Positions 22,554 to 30,334 of a stretch of DNA of 64,000 bases are shown piece after piece. Source of the DNA: an uncultured Collinsella sp. (GTDB lineage Bacteria > Actinomycetota > Coriobacteriia > Coriobacteriales > Coriobacteriaceae). The stretch spans positions 62,001 through 126,000 of the forward strand of contig CAUCQW010000002.1 in assembly GCA_958445065.1 (NCBI GenBank), given 5' to 3'. The position numbers and the translations under genes are program-made. Under the pieces are notes generated by a model. The model did not search any database, had not been told where the DNA came from, and worked only from the letters and a program-made list of their open reading frames with translations. Every line of letters starts with the position of its first letter. The first letter of the stretch is position 1.

Positions 22554-22615
22554 TTGCATCTCTATCCATATTCAACTATGCTATATGTCAACAAGCGGGA
22601 CGAACGGCGTCCCGT
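22554..22615 (+). promoter_or_regulatory. Promoter-hairpin cassette 7
   Basis: -35 TTGCAT (22554), 17-bp spacer, -10 TATGCT (22577); hairpin GCGGGACG/CGTCCCGT (22595-22615), loop AACGG. Confidence 0.9.
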
Positions 22616-22639
22616 AAGCCTCAGAGGAAGGAACCTCAA

Positions 22640-22945
22640 ATGCCCAACACGAACGATATTTCCAGGTACGTGACCAGGGTGGACGACGGTCTGATCCGTC
22701 CCATGACGGTGCGCGAGCTGATGTCCAGGCTGAACGAATTGATCTCTATCGACAAGTCTATCGCGAGGATGCCTGTGGGATTGTCGACTGACGCGGAGGG
22801 CAATATGATTTATGTTCCCCGTGTTTTCATACCGAATGACCCGGACAAAAACGATGGATACACTTCCTTTGCCGATCTTGTCGGCGTGATTACCGACGAG
22901 GACTGCGCTTATTACCGTGTTCCCAAGTGCGTTGTGATTGGATAG
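22640..22945 (+). CDS. VPRVF-type small protein, paralogue B
   Basis: 101 residues from ATG 22640, behind cassette 7. Paralogue of 21120-21416, with the same order of blocks. A 5-residue longer loop lies before the C-terminal DLVGVITDEDCAYYRV. Function unknown. Confidence 0.7.
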   Translation: MPNTNDISRYVTRVDDGLIRPMTVRELMSRLNELISIDKSIARMPVGLSTDAEGNMIYVPRVFIPNDPDKNDGYTSFADLVGVITDEDCAYYRVPKCVVIG

Positions 22946-22976
22946 GTGGGACACACGAGGACTGCATAGATAACCT

Positions 22977-23006
22977 AGAGGGCGATCGGTAACGGTCGCC
23001 CTCTTC
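22977..23006 (+). terminator. Terminator
   Basis: AGAGGGCGA paired with TCGCCCTCT, T-rich end. Confidence 0.85.
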
Positions 23007-23084
23007 CGTTAGATACACAACCTTGAACTCTTGAGTTCTATTCGATTACTCCCAAAACTTTTTCGAACTTTTCTCGATTTGATC

Positions 23085-23146
23085 TTGCACCCAACTCAAC
23101 TATCAACTATACTATATATCAACAAGCGGGATGAAAGGCATCCCGT
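23085..23146 (+). promoter_or_regulatory. Promoter-hairpin cassette 8 (second ssb)
   Basis: -35 TTGCAC (23085), 17-bp spacer, -10 TATACT (23108); hairpin GCGGGATG/CATCCCGT (23126-23146), loop AAAGG. Confidence 0.92.
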
Positions 23147-23172
23147 AGACCCTAGTGGAAGGAACACACACC

Positions 23173-23511
23173 ATGTCTATCAATCGCGTTCTGCTTTCCG
23201 GCAACCTCACCCGTGACCCCGAGCTCCGCGCTACCGCAGGCGGTACCCCCGTCCTCTCGATCGGCCTCGCCGTCAACGACCGCCGTCGCAACGCGCAGAC
23301 CGGCGAGTGGGAGGATTACCCCAATTTCGTCGATTGCTCGATGTTCGGAACCCGCGCCGAGGCAGTCTCCAAGCACATGCAGAAAGGCGACAAGATTGCC
23401 ATCGAGGGCAAGCTCCGCTTCACCCAGTGGGAGAAGGAAGGACAACATCGTACCAAGCTCGAGGTGGTCGTCGAGGATATCGAATTCATGGCTCAGCGTC
23501 GAGACCAGTAG
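23173..23511 (+). CDS. ssb: Single-stranded DNA-binding protein (second copy, no acidic tail)
   Basis: 112 residues from ATG 23173. It has the SSB OB-fold throughout: INRVLLSGNLTRDPELRATA, DYPNFVDCSMFGTRAE, KGDKIAIEGKLRFTQWE and VEDIEFMA. It ends at RRDQ and lacks the DDDIPF-type tip present in the first SSB, so it should coat single strands without recruiting the usual SSB partners. It has its own cassette and terminator. An SSB in a run of individually expressed small genes is typical of plasmid leading regions, where it protects entering single-stranded DNA. Confidence 0.95.
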   Translation: MSINRVLLSGNLTRDPELRATAGGTPVLSIGLAVNDRRRNAQTGEWEDYPNFVDCSMFGTRAEAVSKHMQKGDKIAIEGKLRFTQWEKEGQHRTKLEVVVEDIEFMAQRRDQ

Positions 23512-23516
23512 GAACC

Positions 23517-23550
23517 AAAAGGCAGGTGGTCGAAAGATTGCCTGCCTTTT
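23517..23550 (+). terminator. Terminator after the second ssb
   Basis: AAAAGGCAGG paired with CCTGCCTTTT. Confidence 0.88.
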
Positions 23551-23564
23551 GACATATGCAACTG

Positions 23565-23590
23565 GCGGAACGATAGCCGTTCCGCGTTTT
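23565..23590 (+). other. Orphan cassette-type hairpin without -10 box
   Basis: GCGGAACG/CGTTCCGC with 5-nt loop ATAGC, the same stem as cassettes 2 and 4. It is preceded by TTGACA but not by TATACT at the expected place, and is followed by GTTTTT. It looks like a cassette that lost its promoter, now possibly acting as a terminator. Confidence 0.6.
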
Positions 23591-23620
23591 TCGCAATGGA
23601 ATTATCCAGCAGTCTATAGA

Positions 23621-24007
23621 TTGGCGGAGCGTTTGGTAATTGATTTTAAACATTCGGATGCCTACAGCCGCGCAAATGTCGTCGCTTATAAAGCGCAGGA
23701 CGGAAGCATTTACGTGGGCGTGGCAATCTACCCCTTTGATTTTAGAGACTCGGTTTTCCGCCGCTGTTCGAGGTATTTGCCGGGGCGGGGACGCGAGGCA
23801 GCACAGGACTTCCAAGCATTGGTGGCCGGTGAGTTCGATTTACTTGAGAAGTTTGATGCCTATGCTATTCCGGGCGATGCGGACATGTTGGCCCTTTGCG
23901 GGGTTAATCTGGCCCTGTCCAAAACAGACCTTCATCTGGCGCTCGAGGAGGAGGCTGTATTGCTGGACAGAGACTTTGCCGATGCATTCGATTTTGAAGA
24001 GAAATAG
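23621..24007 (+). CDS. Unknown protein, start uncertain
   Basis: The frame is open and protein-like from about 23600 to 24007 (SRANVVAYKAQDGSIYVGVAIYP, LALCGVNLALSKTDLHLALE). No ATG or good ribosome site is found; TTG 23621 is a guess. Because the expected promoter cassette is degraded to an orphan hairpin, this gene may be silent or expressed by read-through. Confidence 0.5.
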   Translation: MAERLVIDFKHSDAYSRANVVAYKAQDGSIYVGVAIYPFDFRDSVFRRCSRYLPGRGREAAQDFQALVAGEFDLLEKFDAYAIPGDADMLALCGVNLALSKTDLHLALEEEAVLLDRDFADAFDFEEK

Positions 24008-24058
24008 TTGCCAGGAGTATCGATACCTCGGTACTCCTTATATTATTCTTAGGGGATC

Positions 24059-24120
24059 TTGTATCTCTATCCATATTCAACTATACTATATCCCGATAAG
24101 CGAAACGAAAGGCGTTTCGC
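24059..24120 (+). promoter_or_regulatory. Promoter-hairpin cassette 9
   Basis: -35 TTGTAT (24059), 17-bp spacer, -10 TATACT (24082); hairpin GCGAAACG/CGTTTCGC (24100-24120), loop AAAGG. Confidence 0.92.
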
Positions 24121-24144
24121 AGACCTTAGTAGAGGGGAATTGAC

Positions 24145-24747
24145 ATGGCTACGAAAAGCTATCTTGCAACGGCATTTATCGGCGAGAAGGAGGTTAGCGG
24201 AGCTTTTGGAAGTGGCGAGTTTCGCTCGAGCCTGAACTTTGCGAGGCGAGAGCTTCGCGGGTATCGGCGCCTTGCGGAGACCATCTACCGACACGAAGTC
24301 GTATTCTGCAACCGACGCGGTCTCGAGGATATAGTCGCCCCAGAGCTTGAGTTCGGCATCCTCACCGAAACGAAAGATAGTGAGACCGGTATTGTGGAGG
24401 CCAATTTTTCCGTGACGTCGACCTACACAGCCGAGGATTTCGTATCGGATACGCGAGACGCATTTCTCGCCTTTGCAGCCGAAGATTTCGGCGAGCAAAT
24501 CGCATCCGAGTCCGCGGCGCTCGTTGAAGGTCAAACCGCGTCGATGCCATGGCATAAGCGCTTCGAGATATGGAACTGCCTCACGAGTTACGACCTATAT
24601 GGCGTCTCAACTGCAAATCAACTCATTGAAGGGGTCAGGGAGCTCGCCGCCGCCCTTGCCGATGGGCGCACAGCTGACGTAGACGGGGTAAGCCCCGTTT
24701 TCCAGGCTTTCCACCGCTTCGAGCGAAATAATCCCGACAGGGAATAG
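24145..24747 (+). CDS. Unknown 200-residue protein
   Basis: Behind cassette 9, ribosome site GAGGGG. Mixed fold: an N-terminal strand-rich part (KSYLATAFIGEKEVSG) and a helical C-terminal part (STANQLIEGVRELAAALADG). No motif recognised. Confidence 0.65.
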   Translation: MATKSYLATAFIGEKEVSGAFGSGEFRSSLNFARRELRGYRRLAETIYRHEVVFCNRRGLEDIVAPELEFGILTETKDSETGIVEANFSVTSTYTAEDFVSDTRDAFLAFAAEDFGEQIASESAALVEGQTASMPWHKRFEIWNCLTSYDLYGVSTANQLIEGVRELAAALADGRTADVDGVSPVFQAFHRFERNNPDRE

Positions 24748-24786
24748 AGAGCGCTGAGGAAGTGGCATTCCTCCGATATCGAGAGA

Positions 24787-24816
24787 AAAGGGCATCGGCT
24801 TATCCGATGCCCCTCT
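24787..24816 (+). terminator. Terminator and adjacent hairpin
   Basis: GGGCATCGG/CCGATGCCC. A second stem, GTGACCGC/GCGGTCAC (about 24821-24844), follows. Confidence 0.7.
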
Positions 24817-24866
24817 GCCCGTGACCGCCTCGCATATGCGGTCACGGCATGAACATCAGAATGAAC

Positions 24867-24892
24867 CGAACTAATGGAATTACATTAGTTCG
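24867..24892. promoter_or_regulatory. Inverted repeat CGAACTAATG-N6-CATTAGTTCG
   Basis: Perfect 10-bp arms with a 6-bp centre, 44 bp upstream of the gene at 24936, which lacks the usual cassette. Probably an operator or the leader hairpin of that gene. Confidence 0.6.
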
Positions 24893-24935
24893 ATAGCGAT
24901 CACATAAGTTTCCAGCCCCTTGAGAGGAACCGATA

Positions 24936-25229
24936 ATGAAGAAGACCGTGATGTACACCGAGACCAGGACATGGTTCTTTGATTTGGATATGTCTGAGGA
25001 CGCAGATCTTGATAAGACCATGCGTGCGCTGAAAGACACGAACGGTTTCTATTTCTACATAGATGATTGCACGTCAGATGAATATGAGAGTGCCTGGCAA
25101 GAGATGCCGCAGGACTGGCGCAGCGGAAACGACCCCGACTATACCGAGGACTTCCGCTCGATAGCCAAAAGAGAGTTGAAAGGGAAGGACCTAAAAATCG
25201 TACTATCCTCCTTGGTAGACCAAGCGTAA
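24936..25229 (+). CDS. TETRxW-type small protein, paralogue B
   Basis: 97 residues, GAGGAA upstream. Paralogue of 20679-20972 (TETRTWFFDLDM, a Tyr/Phe-rich strand, and the C-terminal KRELKGKDLKIVL helix). Unlike most neighbours it has no promoter-hairpin cassette but an inverted repeat upstream. Function unknown. Confidence 0.65.
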   Translation: MKKTVMYTETRTWFFDLDMSEDADLDKTMRALKDTNGFYFYIDDCTSDEYESAWQEMPQDWRSGNDPDYTEDFRSIAKRELKGKDLKIVLSSLVDQA

Positions 25230-25288
25230 TAGAACGGAAAAGGCGGCTCCCAAAGCCGTTTATTCCATATCATTTTCCGTGGCCGATC

Positions 25289-25350
25289 TTGTATTTCCTC
25301 CTATATTAAACTATACTATATACAACGAGGCGGGATGAAGAGCGTCCTGC
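25289..25350 (+). promoter_or_regulatory. Promoter-hairpin cassette 10
   Basis: -35 TTGTAT (25289), 17-bp spacer, -10 TATACT (25312); hairpin GCGGGATG/CGTCCTGC (25330-25350), pairing through two G-U pairs, loop AAGAG. Confidence 0.88.
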
Positions 25351-25371
25351 AAATCGAAAGGAGATACCCCT

Positions 25372-25743
25372 ATGGTTACATTAGTCAACGGTAAAGGCGA
25401 GCAGGTCAACGACTTTCAGTTCCTGGACTGGGAGGAGGCGGAGGGCTACCTGATGGAGCGGCGAGAGAAGGGAGCAAACGACCTGTATTTGCGCGGCGAT
25501 TTCGTCACCCCGACCACCTATGATGGTGCCTATTTCATCGTAGTCGGTTTTGCTGACGATTACAGCATGGTTATCAAGGCTAAGCACCTGCCGTGTCCGA
25601 ACGAGATCATGAGCTGGATCGAGTCCGATATGAAGAGGTTCGGTTATTCCGATATCTTTGAGTATTACGTGACGGACGAGAACGACGTATACACGGGCTA
25701 CGATACCGAAAACATCGACAACTGGCCTGTTTTCGGAGCATAG
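25372..25743 (+). CDS. Unknown 123-residue acidic protein
   Basis: Behind cassette 10, AAAGGAGA ribosome site. Starts with a beta hairpin-like VTLVNGKGEQVNDFQFLDWEE; very acidic C-terminus (TDENDVYTGYDTENID). Not recognised. Confidence 0.65.
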   Translation: MVTLVNGKGEQVNDFQFLDWEEAEGYLMERREKGANDLYLRGDFVTPTTYDGAYFIVVGFADDYSMVIKAKHLPCPNEIMSWIESDMKRFGYSDIFEYYVTDENDVYTGYDTENIDNWPVFGA

Positions 25744-25754
25744 TTTAGCGACTC

Positions 25755-25783
25755 AAGGCGATCGGATACGATCGCCTTTTTTT
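25755..25783 (+). terminator. Terminator
   Basis: AAGGCGATC/GATCGCCTT followed by a run of Ts. Confidence 0.9.
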
Positions 25784-25806
25784 CATGCTATTTTCCCCAA
25801 TCGATC

Positions 25807-25867
25807 TTGAAACCCTCCCCAAATTCAACTATAATATTGCCGATAAGCGGAACGAACGGCGCTCCGC
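25807..25867 (+). promoter_or_regulatory. Promoter-hairpin cassette 11
   Basis: -35 TTGAAA (25807), 17-bp spacer, -10 TATAAT (25830); hairpin GCGGAACG/CGCTCCGC (25847-25867) with one mismatch, loop AACGG. Confidence 0.88.
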
Positions 25868-25890
25868 AAACCCGTAAGGAGAAACGACTG

Positions 25891-26091
25891 ATGAACAAAC
25901 AGGACTACATCGAGAAGATTGCAAGCTGTATCGCCGATAGTTGGCTAGCTGCCGATGCAGGCGATCAGGTTGCCCGTAAGGCGGCAAAGCAGGGTGCCAT
26001 GGAAATCGCCAAGCAGGCCGCCGAGAACTTCGGCCACACGGCCGGCTATTGGCTAGCAGAATCTCAATTCCGAGCGGCAGACCTTTATTAG
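25891..26091 (+). CDS. Unknown 66-residue helical protein
   Basis: Behind cassette 11, AAGGAG ribosome site. Helical and Ala-rich (DYIEKIASCIADSWLAAD, EIAKQAAENFGHTAGYW). Not recognised. Confidence 0.6.
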   Translation: MNKQDYIEKIASCIADSWLAADAGDQVARKAAKQGAMEIAKQAAENFGHTAGYWLAESQFRAADLY

Positions 26092-26201
26092 AACTCAAGT
26101 CGGAAGGGGCGCTGCTCTATGTCGGGCAGGGCCCCTTCATCACTGATGTACTCAATCATTTTTGAATCGGACGATACAAGGGGAGAGGTGCCGCTAAACA
26201 G

Positions 26202-26495
26202 ATGGTTGTCCTCAAGAAAGATGCCTTGGTAAAGCTCCTGGGCGATGAACTCTATGGGATTGAGCTGGGCTACGCAATGCTCCGCGATATCGAAAGACGC
26301 GCGACCGAGAGGCGGGAGACCCTCGATATCGTTGGACGTCTTTGCGAGGCTTACGGATACAATCGACGCGAAGTGCAGGAGAGAGCCCAAGACCGGCTTG
26401 AGAGATTTCTTCTTCGCAAGGATGAAATACGCGATTGGGATCCTTACGCCAACATTAAGTTGGCCGAGCTTTCTAAAGTCATTTGTCTTAGATAG
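26202..26495 (+). CDS. Unknown helical protein
   Basis: 97 residues, strongly helical and charged (RDIERRATERRETLDIVGRL, REVQERAQDRLERFLLRKDE). The ribosome site is poor and there is no cassette. Composition and an unbroken frame support coding, but less firmly than for the neighbours. Its end overlaps the start of cassette 12. Confidence 0.5.
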   Translation: MVVLKKDALVKLLGDELYGIELGYAMLRDIERRATERRETLDIVGRLCEAYGYNRREVQERAQDRLERFLLRKDEIRDWDPYANIKLAELSKVICLR

Positions 26496-26498
26496 CTC

Positions 26499-26560
26499 TT
26501 GTATCCCCGCCTGTTTTCAACTATACTATATGGTAATAAGCGAAACGAAAGGCGTTTCGC
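26499..26560 (+). promoter_or_regulatory. Promoter-hairpin cassette 12
   Basis: -35 TTGTAT (26499), 17-bp spacer, -10 TATACT (26522); hairpin GCGAAACG/CGTTTCGC (26540-26560), loop AAAGG. Confidence 0.92.
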
Positions 26561-26581
26561 ACACCCGAAGGGAGATACCTC

Positions 26582-27298
26582 ATGAACCCTATCGATTCCA
26601 AGCTCAAGAAGATTCTCGCCATGATTGACGGCGCGACGTCCGAGGGCGAAGCCAGGGCGGCATCCCTTGCCCTCCAGCGCCTCCTTGCCGCGAACAACAT
26701 GACCATCGATGATATCGACCTCAACGACAATGTCCCCAAGGTCAACGAGTCTGCCGAAGACCTCGGCAAGCGCGTGCCGGAGTGGGTCAAGGTTCTCGCA
26801 TACGTCATCGCGAAGAACTACCGTTGCCGCTACTACATGCAGACGAGCCATGGCGCATATGACTATTGGAGCGGCCGTCGCAACGTGACCGGCACCCGTT
26901 TCGTTTTCGTCGGCGAGTCCCAGGACGCCACGGTCGCAGCCGGTTGTTTCCGCGCCACCAAGCACGCGATCGAGACGTGTTTCAAGAAGTTCTGCAACAA
27001 ACGTTTCGAGCAGGATGGAACCAAGATTGGGCGCCGTGCGGGTGTCAAGAACAGCTATTGCCTCGGTTTCATTCAGGGGCTCGAGAACTCCTACCGCGAG
27101 CAGCTCGAGCAGGACGAGACCATGGCCTTGGCGATTGTGGTGCCCGAGAGCGTCAGCCGCTACATGGATGCCGAACTGAACTGCAAAAAGATGAAGCCTC
27201 GTCCCATTACCGTCTCCTCCGATCAATCAATCGAGGATGCCGGCAGGCAGGACGGTTACGGTTTCGGTCTGGGTGACCGCATCGCATCCTGCGCATAG
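26582..27298 (+). CDS. DUF2786-domain protein
   Basis: 238 residues behind cassette 12. The N-terminus SKLKKILAMIDGATSEGEARAASLALQRLLAANNM matches DUF2786 (a short helical domain, KIxxLLxxAxxxxxxEAxxA). The rest (VPEWVKVLAYVIAKNYRCRYY, and FVGESQDATVAAGCFRATKHAIE) matches the DUF7168-like domain usually found behind it. Widely present on phages and plasmids; role unknown. A perfect 9-bp terminator (27315-27335) follows. Confidence 0.85.
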   Translation: MNPIDSKLKKILAMIDGATSEGEARAASLALQRLLAANNMTIDDIDLNDNVPKVNESAEDLGKRVPEWVKVLAYVIAKNYRCRYYMQTSHGAYDYWSGRRNVTGTRFVFVGESQDATVAAGCFRATKHAIETCFKKFCNKRFEQDGTKIGRRAGVKNSYCLGFIQGLENSYREQLEQDETMALAIVVPESVSRYMDAELNCKKMKPRPITVSSDQSIEDAGRQDGYGFGLGDRIASCA

Positions 27299-27314
27299 CG
27301 ACCGACACCAAATA

Positions 27315-27346
27315 GGGGAGGGCGATGCCCTCCCCATCCATTTCTT
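27315..27346 (+). terminator. Terminator ending the cassette region
   Basis: GGGGAGGGC (27315-27323) and GCCCTCCCC (27327-27335), then ATCCATTTCTT. Confidence 0.8.
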
Positions 27347-27469
27347 ATATATGGCCATAGGAAAATTAGCGCCGATTTGGGTGGAGTTGGTTCGCTATCG
27401 TACTGATAGAATTAGACGAAATGCATGACTGCAATGAGTCATGCGACCCCGCTACAGGAAGGAACGATT

Positions 27470-28240
27470 ATGTTCGACTTCAAATGTTCAATGCAGGCCC
27501 AGCTCGATAACTTGTGGCTCAAGCCCGAAGACCTCGCACGAGGCATCAATGTTCGCGTGTCGAGCGTGCGCAAATGGCTCGACCCCGAGCTCGATTGCGT
27601 TCCGGTCAAGGACGCCTTTGATTGGGTCTACGACCAAACCGAGAAGCTCGGAAACCTTACAATGCATTGCCTGAATGAAGCGAATGAGTCTGCCGAGAAG
27701 TTCGGCCGACATATCCTTCGCTGGTATCGCGACGAGGATCTGTCCGTGACCGAACCGATGGGTCTCTACAATCTAGCGAGTCACCTCGTTGCCGACCAAC
27801 TTGAGGCTAAAGATATAGAGTACTCATTTGTCTATGCGTGCCGCGATGATGAATGGATCGAGCAGCACTTGGACGATTTTCCCAATCTTGACCCGAAGGC
27901 CGAGTTTTCCGCCTGGGCAGATATCTTGGGAGTGCCAACGTCAGAGATTGCAATGGGATTGGGCATTACAGGTCGCTCGGTAAAAGACTGGAAGAACCCC
28001 AAGCGCGATACGATGCTGCCGGTAGACGAGGCGTGGGACTTCTTGGAGGATTACGCTGATGTGATCGAGTACCGAACCGCCGAGCTTCTCGAATGCAAGC
28101 CCAATCCGATGCCGTATCACCCTATGACCCGTCTCGGGACCCTTTCGAAACAGGAACGTATCGACAACCTTGCAGCCCTGGCTGCCTCCAAGCAACTCAT
28201 GGCCGACGGCAAGACCGTTGTAGATTTCGCATACGTCTAA
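27470..28240 (+). CDS. Protein with two helix-turn-helix-like domains
   Basis: 256 residues from ATG 27470 (GGAAGG upstream). Two similar segments, LKPEDLARGINVRVSSVRKWLDP (residues ~14-37) and VPTSEIAMGLGITGRSVKDWKNP (~160-182), each have the layout of an XRE/DUF1870-type helix-turn-helix followed by xxxVDEAWDFL. It is likely a DNA-binding regulator formed by internal duplication. It lies just after the cassette region, so it is a candidate for regulating it; there is no direct evidence. Confidence 0.65.
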   Translation: MFDFKCSMQAQLDNLWLKPEDLARGINVRVSSVRKWLDPELDCVPVKDAFDWVYDQTEKLGNLTMHCLNEANESAEKFGRHILRWYRDEDLSVTEPMGLYNLASHLVADQLEAKDIEYSFVYACRDDEWIEQHLDDFPNLDPKAEFSAWADILGVPTSEIAMGLGITGRSVKDWKNPKRDTMLPVDEAWDFLEDYADVIEYRTAELLECKPNPMPYHPMTRLGTLSKQERIDNLAALAASKQLMADGKTVVDFAYV

Positions 28241-28344
28241 GACCGTCCTGCGGGCTGAAACAGTTGCAACCCAATGGCTAGACCCAGCGCGAAGCATGCC
28301 GCGGCATCGCTTCGATTGAATGATGAATGGAAAGTGACCTATCA

Positions 28345-28581
28345 ATGACCATAAGCGAAGGAATGATCAGGGCAGAATGGCGCTCCTTGGAACAAGCCGA
28401 AAATGCCAAACGAAAATGCGCGGACTGCCTCTATTGCACTTGCAACGGAAACGTTCGGGACGATTTGCACCGTCCCGAAGATACGAAAGTTGAGTACATA
28501 TGCCACCGCAGGGACGGCCATGAGTTCGAGACCGCCCATTCAAACCGTTGCAATTACTGGAAGAAACGCGACGAAAGTTGA
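28345..28581 (+). CDS. Cys-rich small protein
   Basis: 78 residues (an in-frame ATG at 28327 is an alternative start). CADCLYCTC followed by spaced Cys and His (YICHRRDGHEF, NRCNYW) suggests a zinc site. Not recognised. It runs convergent to the minus-strand regulator, with 8 bp between the stops. Confidence 0.55.
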   Translation: MTISEGMIRAEWRSLEQAENAKRKCADCLYCTCNGNVRDDLHRPEDTKVEYICHRRDGHEFETAHSNRCNYWKKRDES

Positions 28582-28589
28582 TTCGAGCG

Positions 28590-28853
28590 CTACTTTTTCA
28601 CATCGGCACGCGGTTTGTTCTCGTCAATCCCACGCAAGTCAAACTGTTTGTTTCCGCGTTTAAGTACGAGCTGCCAGCCGCACGCATCGCAGATCTTTAC
28701 AAACTCATCGATGGTGAATCGCGTATTGTTGTGCAGTCGCGTTGACAAACTGCCCTTCTGCTTGCCGGTTTTAATAGATGCATCCGTTAGCGTCATGCCG
28801 CAATCTTGCACCATATAGCGAATAGCGTCGGACGAACCGATCCGTTCAAGCAC
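28590..28853 (-). CDS. XRE-family helix-turn-helix regulator
   Basis: 87 residues on the minus strand. The segment DAIRYMVQDCGMTLTDASIKTGKQKGSLSTRLHNN...FTIDEFVKICDACGW is a Cro/C1-type helix-turn-helix. A TATAAT box for this gene lies at about 28890 on the minus strand, and a perfect inverted repeat (28901-28917) covers the spacer region upstream of it, which fits autorepression. It is the only minus-strand gene between 1 and 42 kb. Confidence 0.85.
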   Translation of the reverse strand: MLERIGSSDAIRYMVQDCGMTLTDASIKTGKQKGSLSTRLHNNTRFTIDEFVKICDACGWQLVLKRGNKQFDLRGIDENKPRADVKK

Positions 28854-28900
28854 TGAAAACCTCTTTCAGATATACGATAGTCTATTTCGATTATAGCCAA

Positions 28901-28917
28901 TCTAGAAATGTTCTAGA
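28901..28917. promoter_or_regulatory. Operator-like inverted repeat TCTAGAA-ATG-TTCTAGA
   Basis: Perfect 7-bp arms with a 3-bp centre, about 48 bp upstream of the regulator start and overlapping its promoter. Likely the regulator's binding site. Confidence 0.7.
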
Positions 28918-28988
28918 CGCATCGAAGCAATTCGGTGCAGTAAACGGCGCTGAATTACAGCCCTATTGCGGTTGGGTTCCTCTTTCCG

Positions 28989-29003
28989 TTGCCGCTGCGG
29001 CAA
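28989..29003. repeat. Palindrome TTGCCGCTGCGGCAA, copy 3 of 6
   Basis: Perfect 15-bp odd palindrome, 65 bp upstream of the gene at 29068. See copy 1. Confidence 0.75.
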
Positions 29004-29067
29004 GTCGTTTTGAATATATACAGGCTGTCCCAAGATGTAGAAGCCAATTCCAACATTAGGAGGACAG

Positions 29068-29511
29068 ATGGATAACGACACCCAATTCGACCCGTCAGCT
29101 ATTCGCATGGCGTATTTCGCCTTGCTCTTGAGCGGCAGAAAGAGCGACAACCTAGAGCTCTCCGTTGCCCAGGAAATGCTAAAGCTGGAACGTCTCACAG
29201 CCGAGCGCTCGTTGCCGTCCATGATTGGCCGTTCGGTACGAATCGCGGCAACGATTAACTCGATTGAGTTCGAGGAATCTTCGAAGCGTTACCTGATTAA
29301 GTTCCAAGCGGACAACGGAGAAAAGGAGGAGTGGATCCGTTCCGAGCGCGTTGATTCCAACCATAAGAGCGCGGTAAAGAAGATTTGGGAACGTGATATG
29401 GTCGGTCATCGTGTCCTCCTCTTCAAATACAAAGACAGAGTCGGAACAAAAGAGGCACCCAACGGCTATCGAATCGCCCCATACTGCATCGACCACGGCA
29501 AGGCGGAGTAG
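29068..29511 (+). CDS. Unknown protein, possible OB-like fold
   Basis: 147 residues, TAGGAGG ribosome site. The second half (GRSVRIAATINSIEF, RYLIKFQADNGEKEEWIRSER, HRVLLFKY) has strand patterns seen in OB-fold proteins. Directly abuts the next gene. Function unknown. Confidence 0.6.
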   Translation: MDNDTQFDPSAIRMAYFALLLSGRKSDNLELSVAQEMLKLERLTAERSLPSMIGRSVRIAATINSIEFEESSKRYLIKFQADNGEKEEWIRSERVDSNHKSAVKKIWERDMVGHRVLLFKYKDRVGTKEAPNGYRIAPYCIDHGKAE

Positions 29512-30288
29512 GTGCAGATGAAGCGTACGAAACTGGAAGACCTAGATCTAAAAGCAATTGTGGAGTCCGAACTAGAGAACCGCAACTGCGATGGACTCTA
29601 TTCTCCATGCAACCGTTGCGAGCGCGGATGCTCCCGCACGGGGCTCTTCTCATGCGGCAAGGCGTGTGCAGATTGCCGCCCCGGTTTACAACACCCCGGC
29701 ACGAGCGACCTAAAGATCGTCTCACATGATGAATACTGTGAGATTATCGACCGAATCGAAGCCGAACACAAGTGCCACGAGGAGAAGCTCCGAGCCGAAG
29801 CAATTGAGAAAAGAAAGGCCGAACGACTCGAGGCAAAGCAGATTAAAGAGCAGAACGCCCTCAAAAAGAAGCAGGCGCGAGCCGAGGAGAAGCAGCGGCG
29901 AGCTGATAAACGAAAGCAGTTCATTGATAGCATCCATGCAAAACTTGAGAAGCAGGTCGAAGATATTTCAGCCGCGATACACACGAGTATTCTTTGCAAA
30001 CTTCTCAGTGGCGTATCAATCGGATCGATTGTCTTCTCGATTGCATCTATCATCTTCTTTGAGGTTATCAAGCATGAATGGATGGCTTCGGCGGCAAAGG
30101 CAGAAGCGCTTGCAGCCGTCTATCTATTTCAAAAGCTGTTTATGTTCGAGGCGATCTACGTATTCGTTATCGTAGCGTTTACGATCGGCTTGATTATCGT
30201 CCGTGTCGTTCGCGGCGATTGGAAGGTTGATTTCGAGCTTGAAGAACAGTCTGAAAAGGAAGAAAAGGACGATCAGTTCTTCCTTTAG
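29512..30288 (+). CDS. Cys-rich, coiled-coil, two-helix membrane protein
   Basis: 258 residues from GTG 29512 (or ATG 29518). Residues ~25-57 hold eight Cys (SPCNRCERGCS, CGKACADC), likely zinc-binding. Residues ~78-145 are a highly charged coiled coil of Lys, Glu and Arg. Two transmembrane helices follow (about 166-190 and 210-232). A cytosolic sensor or scaffold attached to the membrane is a reasonable guess, no more. A terminator follows. Confidence 0.65.
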   Translation: MQMKRTKLEDLDLKAIVESELENRNCDGLYSPCNRCERGCSRTGLFSCGKACADCRPGLQHPGTSDLKIVSHDEYCEIIDRIEAEHKCHEEKLRAEAIEKRKAERLEAKQIKEQNALKKKQARAEEKQRRADKRKQFIDSIHAKLEKQVEDISAAIHTSILCKLLSGVSIGSIVFSIASIIFFEVIKHEWMASAAKAEALAAVYLFQKLFMFEAIYVFVIVAFTIGLIIVRVVRGDWKVDFELEEQSEKEEKDDQFFL

Positions 30289-30334
30289 GATTTTCCGTAC
30301 CCTCGCTTCTTATATATTTCCAGCCTCAAGTTAT

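Noticed and set aside
16637..26560. The repeated hairpins as a CRISPR array or as terminators
   Set aside because: Spacing is irregular with genes between, no uniform spacers; the hairpins lie after -10 boxes, lack U-tracts and precede ribosome sites.
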